Source: Oscillospiraceae bacterium
GTDB lineage: Bacteria > Bacillota > Clostridia > Oscillospirales > Acutalibacteraceae
Assembly: GCA_003499325.1 (NCBI GenBank)
Contig: DNIP01000129.1
Location: forward strand, 1-5,616
Reading direction: 5' to 3'
DNA: 5,616 nucleotides
Each line of letters begins with the position of its first letter. The first letter of the stretch is position 1. The notes under the pieces are model-generated. The model was not told where the DNA came from. It did not search any database and was given only the letters and a program-made list of their open reading frames with translations. The position numbers and the translations under genes are program-made. Positions 5,141-5,616 of the stretch are shown one piece after another.

Positions 5141-5616
5141 TCAATCCCAAGCGGTTACGAGATAGTGACCCTGATCGTTCTGAGTACCGTCCATCCAGTA
5201 GCCTGCGTGGCTGAAGTCAGTGATATCCTCGGTCTGAGCGCCGTTGCCGTTGCTCAGGATAACGCCGGTAGCGCCTTCGGGGACGTAGCACTTGAACTGG
5301 GTCTGACCGTACTCATTCTGCGTAGTCTCAGCCTGAGCGGAGCCCGGCCATGCGCCGTTGAGCTCATTTCCGTCGGCATCCCATGCGTAGACATAGGCTG
5401 TGCCCCAACCGAAGTTATCGGTCAGCAGGAAGGAAACCTGATCCTCGTGGTGCTCTTCGCCGCCACCGCCGCCGGTGCCGCCTTCGATCTCATAGAAATC
5501 TACCATGTAATGACCCTCGCCGTCGAGATCGGTCATATAAACGCCGGTGGAGCCGGTGAATGGAATGTCAACCGTCTGCTGGCTGCCGTCATTGATGATG
5601 TAGTTGGTCATGCCCT
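5141..5616 (-). CDS. C-terminal part of a secreted starch-binding protein or amylase with CBM26-like modules (5' end outside window)
   Basis: The frame is open to the right edge, with 157 visible residues; the Met encoded at 5611 is probably internal because no ribosome binding site precedes it. Numbering from that Met, residues 1-41 look like the end of one module (STGVYMTDLDGEGHYMVDFYE). They are followed by a flexible linker rich in Gly, Glu and His (44-57, GGTGGGGGEEHHED) and a complete module (58-156). The latter has the CBM26-like pattern NFGWGTAYVYAWD...AWPG, with aromatic residues W69, Y73, Y75, W77 and W88, and ends in AGYWMDGT..GHYLVTAWD, which parallels the end of the first module. 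CBM26 modules bind alpha-1,4-glucans and are usually found on secreted amylases of Firmicutes. No dockerin, LPXTG signal or S-layer repeat follows, so the protein ends with this module. The catalytic part, if any, is outside the window. A terminator follows at 5062-5093. It is not in the same operon as the HD gene. Confidence 0.82.
   Translation of the reverse strand, partial: GMTNYIINDGSQQTVDIPFTGSTGVYMTDLDGEGHYMVDFYEIEGGTGGGGGEEHHEDQVSFLLTDNFGWGTAYVYAWDADGNELNGAWPGSAQAETTQNEYGQTQFKCYVPEGATGVILSNGNGAQTEDITDFSHAGYWMDGTQNDQGHYLVTAWD

Overview
This window looks like chromosome from a Gram-positive gut clostridium, probably of the Ruminococcaceae/Oscillospiraceae type. That inference rests on Shine-Dalgarno-led genes, SpoIIE/RsbU-type signalling, a starch-binding extracellular protein with CBM26-like modules, moderate GC content and intergenic inverted repeats. 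No rRNA, tRNA, CRISPR array, transposase or phage gene is visible.

Layout. (1) At the left edge, on the + strand, the 3' end of an unrecognised gene (1-399) overlaps by 4 bp (ATGA) a six-helix HdeD-like membrane protein gene (396-938). (2) The 939-1199 gap holds a 133-bp imperfect inverted repeat (975-1107) of the interspersed, MITE/REP-like kind. It is followed by a perfect 15-bp-stem bidirectional terminator (1110-1149) placed between convergent genes. (3) On the - strand lies a compact three-gene operon, read right to left. It encodes a small RelA/SpoT-type HD hydrolase (4396-4977), a STAS domain fused to an APH/protein-kinase-like domain (3246-4415), and a membrane-anchored sensor with HAMP, SpoIIE-type PP2C phosphatase and RsbW-like HATPase domains (1200-3230). 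A strong SigA-type promoter with an extended -10 element (5021-5049) precedes it. (4) At the right edge, also on the - strand, is the 3' end of a secreted carbohydrate-binding protein with at least one complete CBM26-like module (5141-5616). It ends at a C(UUCG)G hairpin terminator (5062-5093).

How the genes may work together. The operon carries the parts of a partner-switching circuit: a phosphatase and an anti-sigma-type kinase domain in one membrane receptor, and a STAS antagonist with its phosphorylatable serine. No sigma factor is present. Instead the STAS domain is fused to a kinase-like domain with all its key residues, and the operon starts with a predicted (p)ppGpp hydrolase. My inference is an envelope-signal relay in which STAS phosphorylation controls a phosphotransferase, possibly linked to alarmone turnover. 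This is the most interesting part of the window. The start codons of the STAS-kinase and HD genes were moved inward from upstream TTG codons to ATGs with proper ribosome binding sites.
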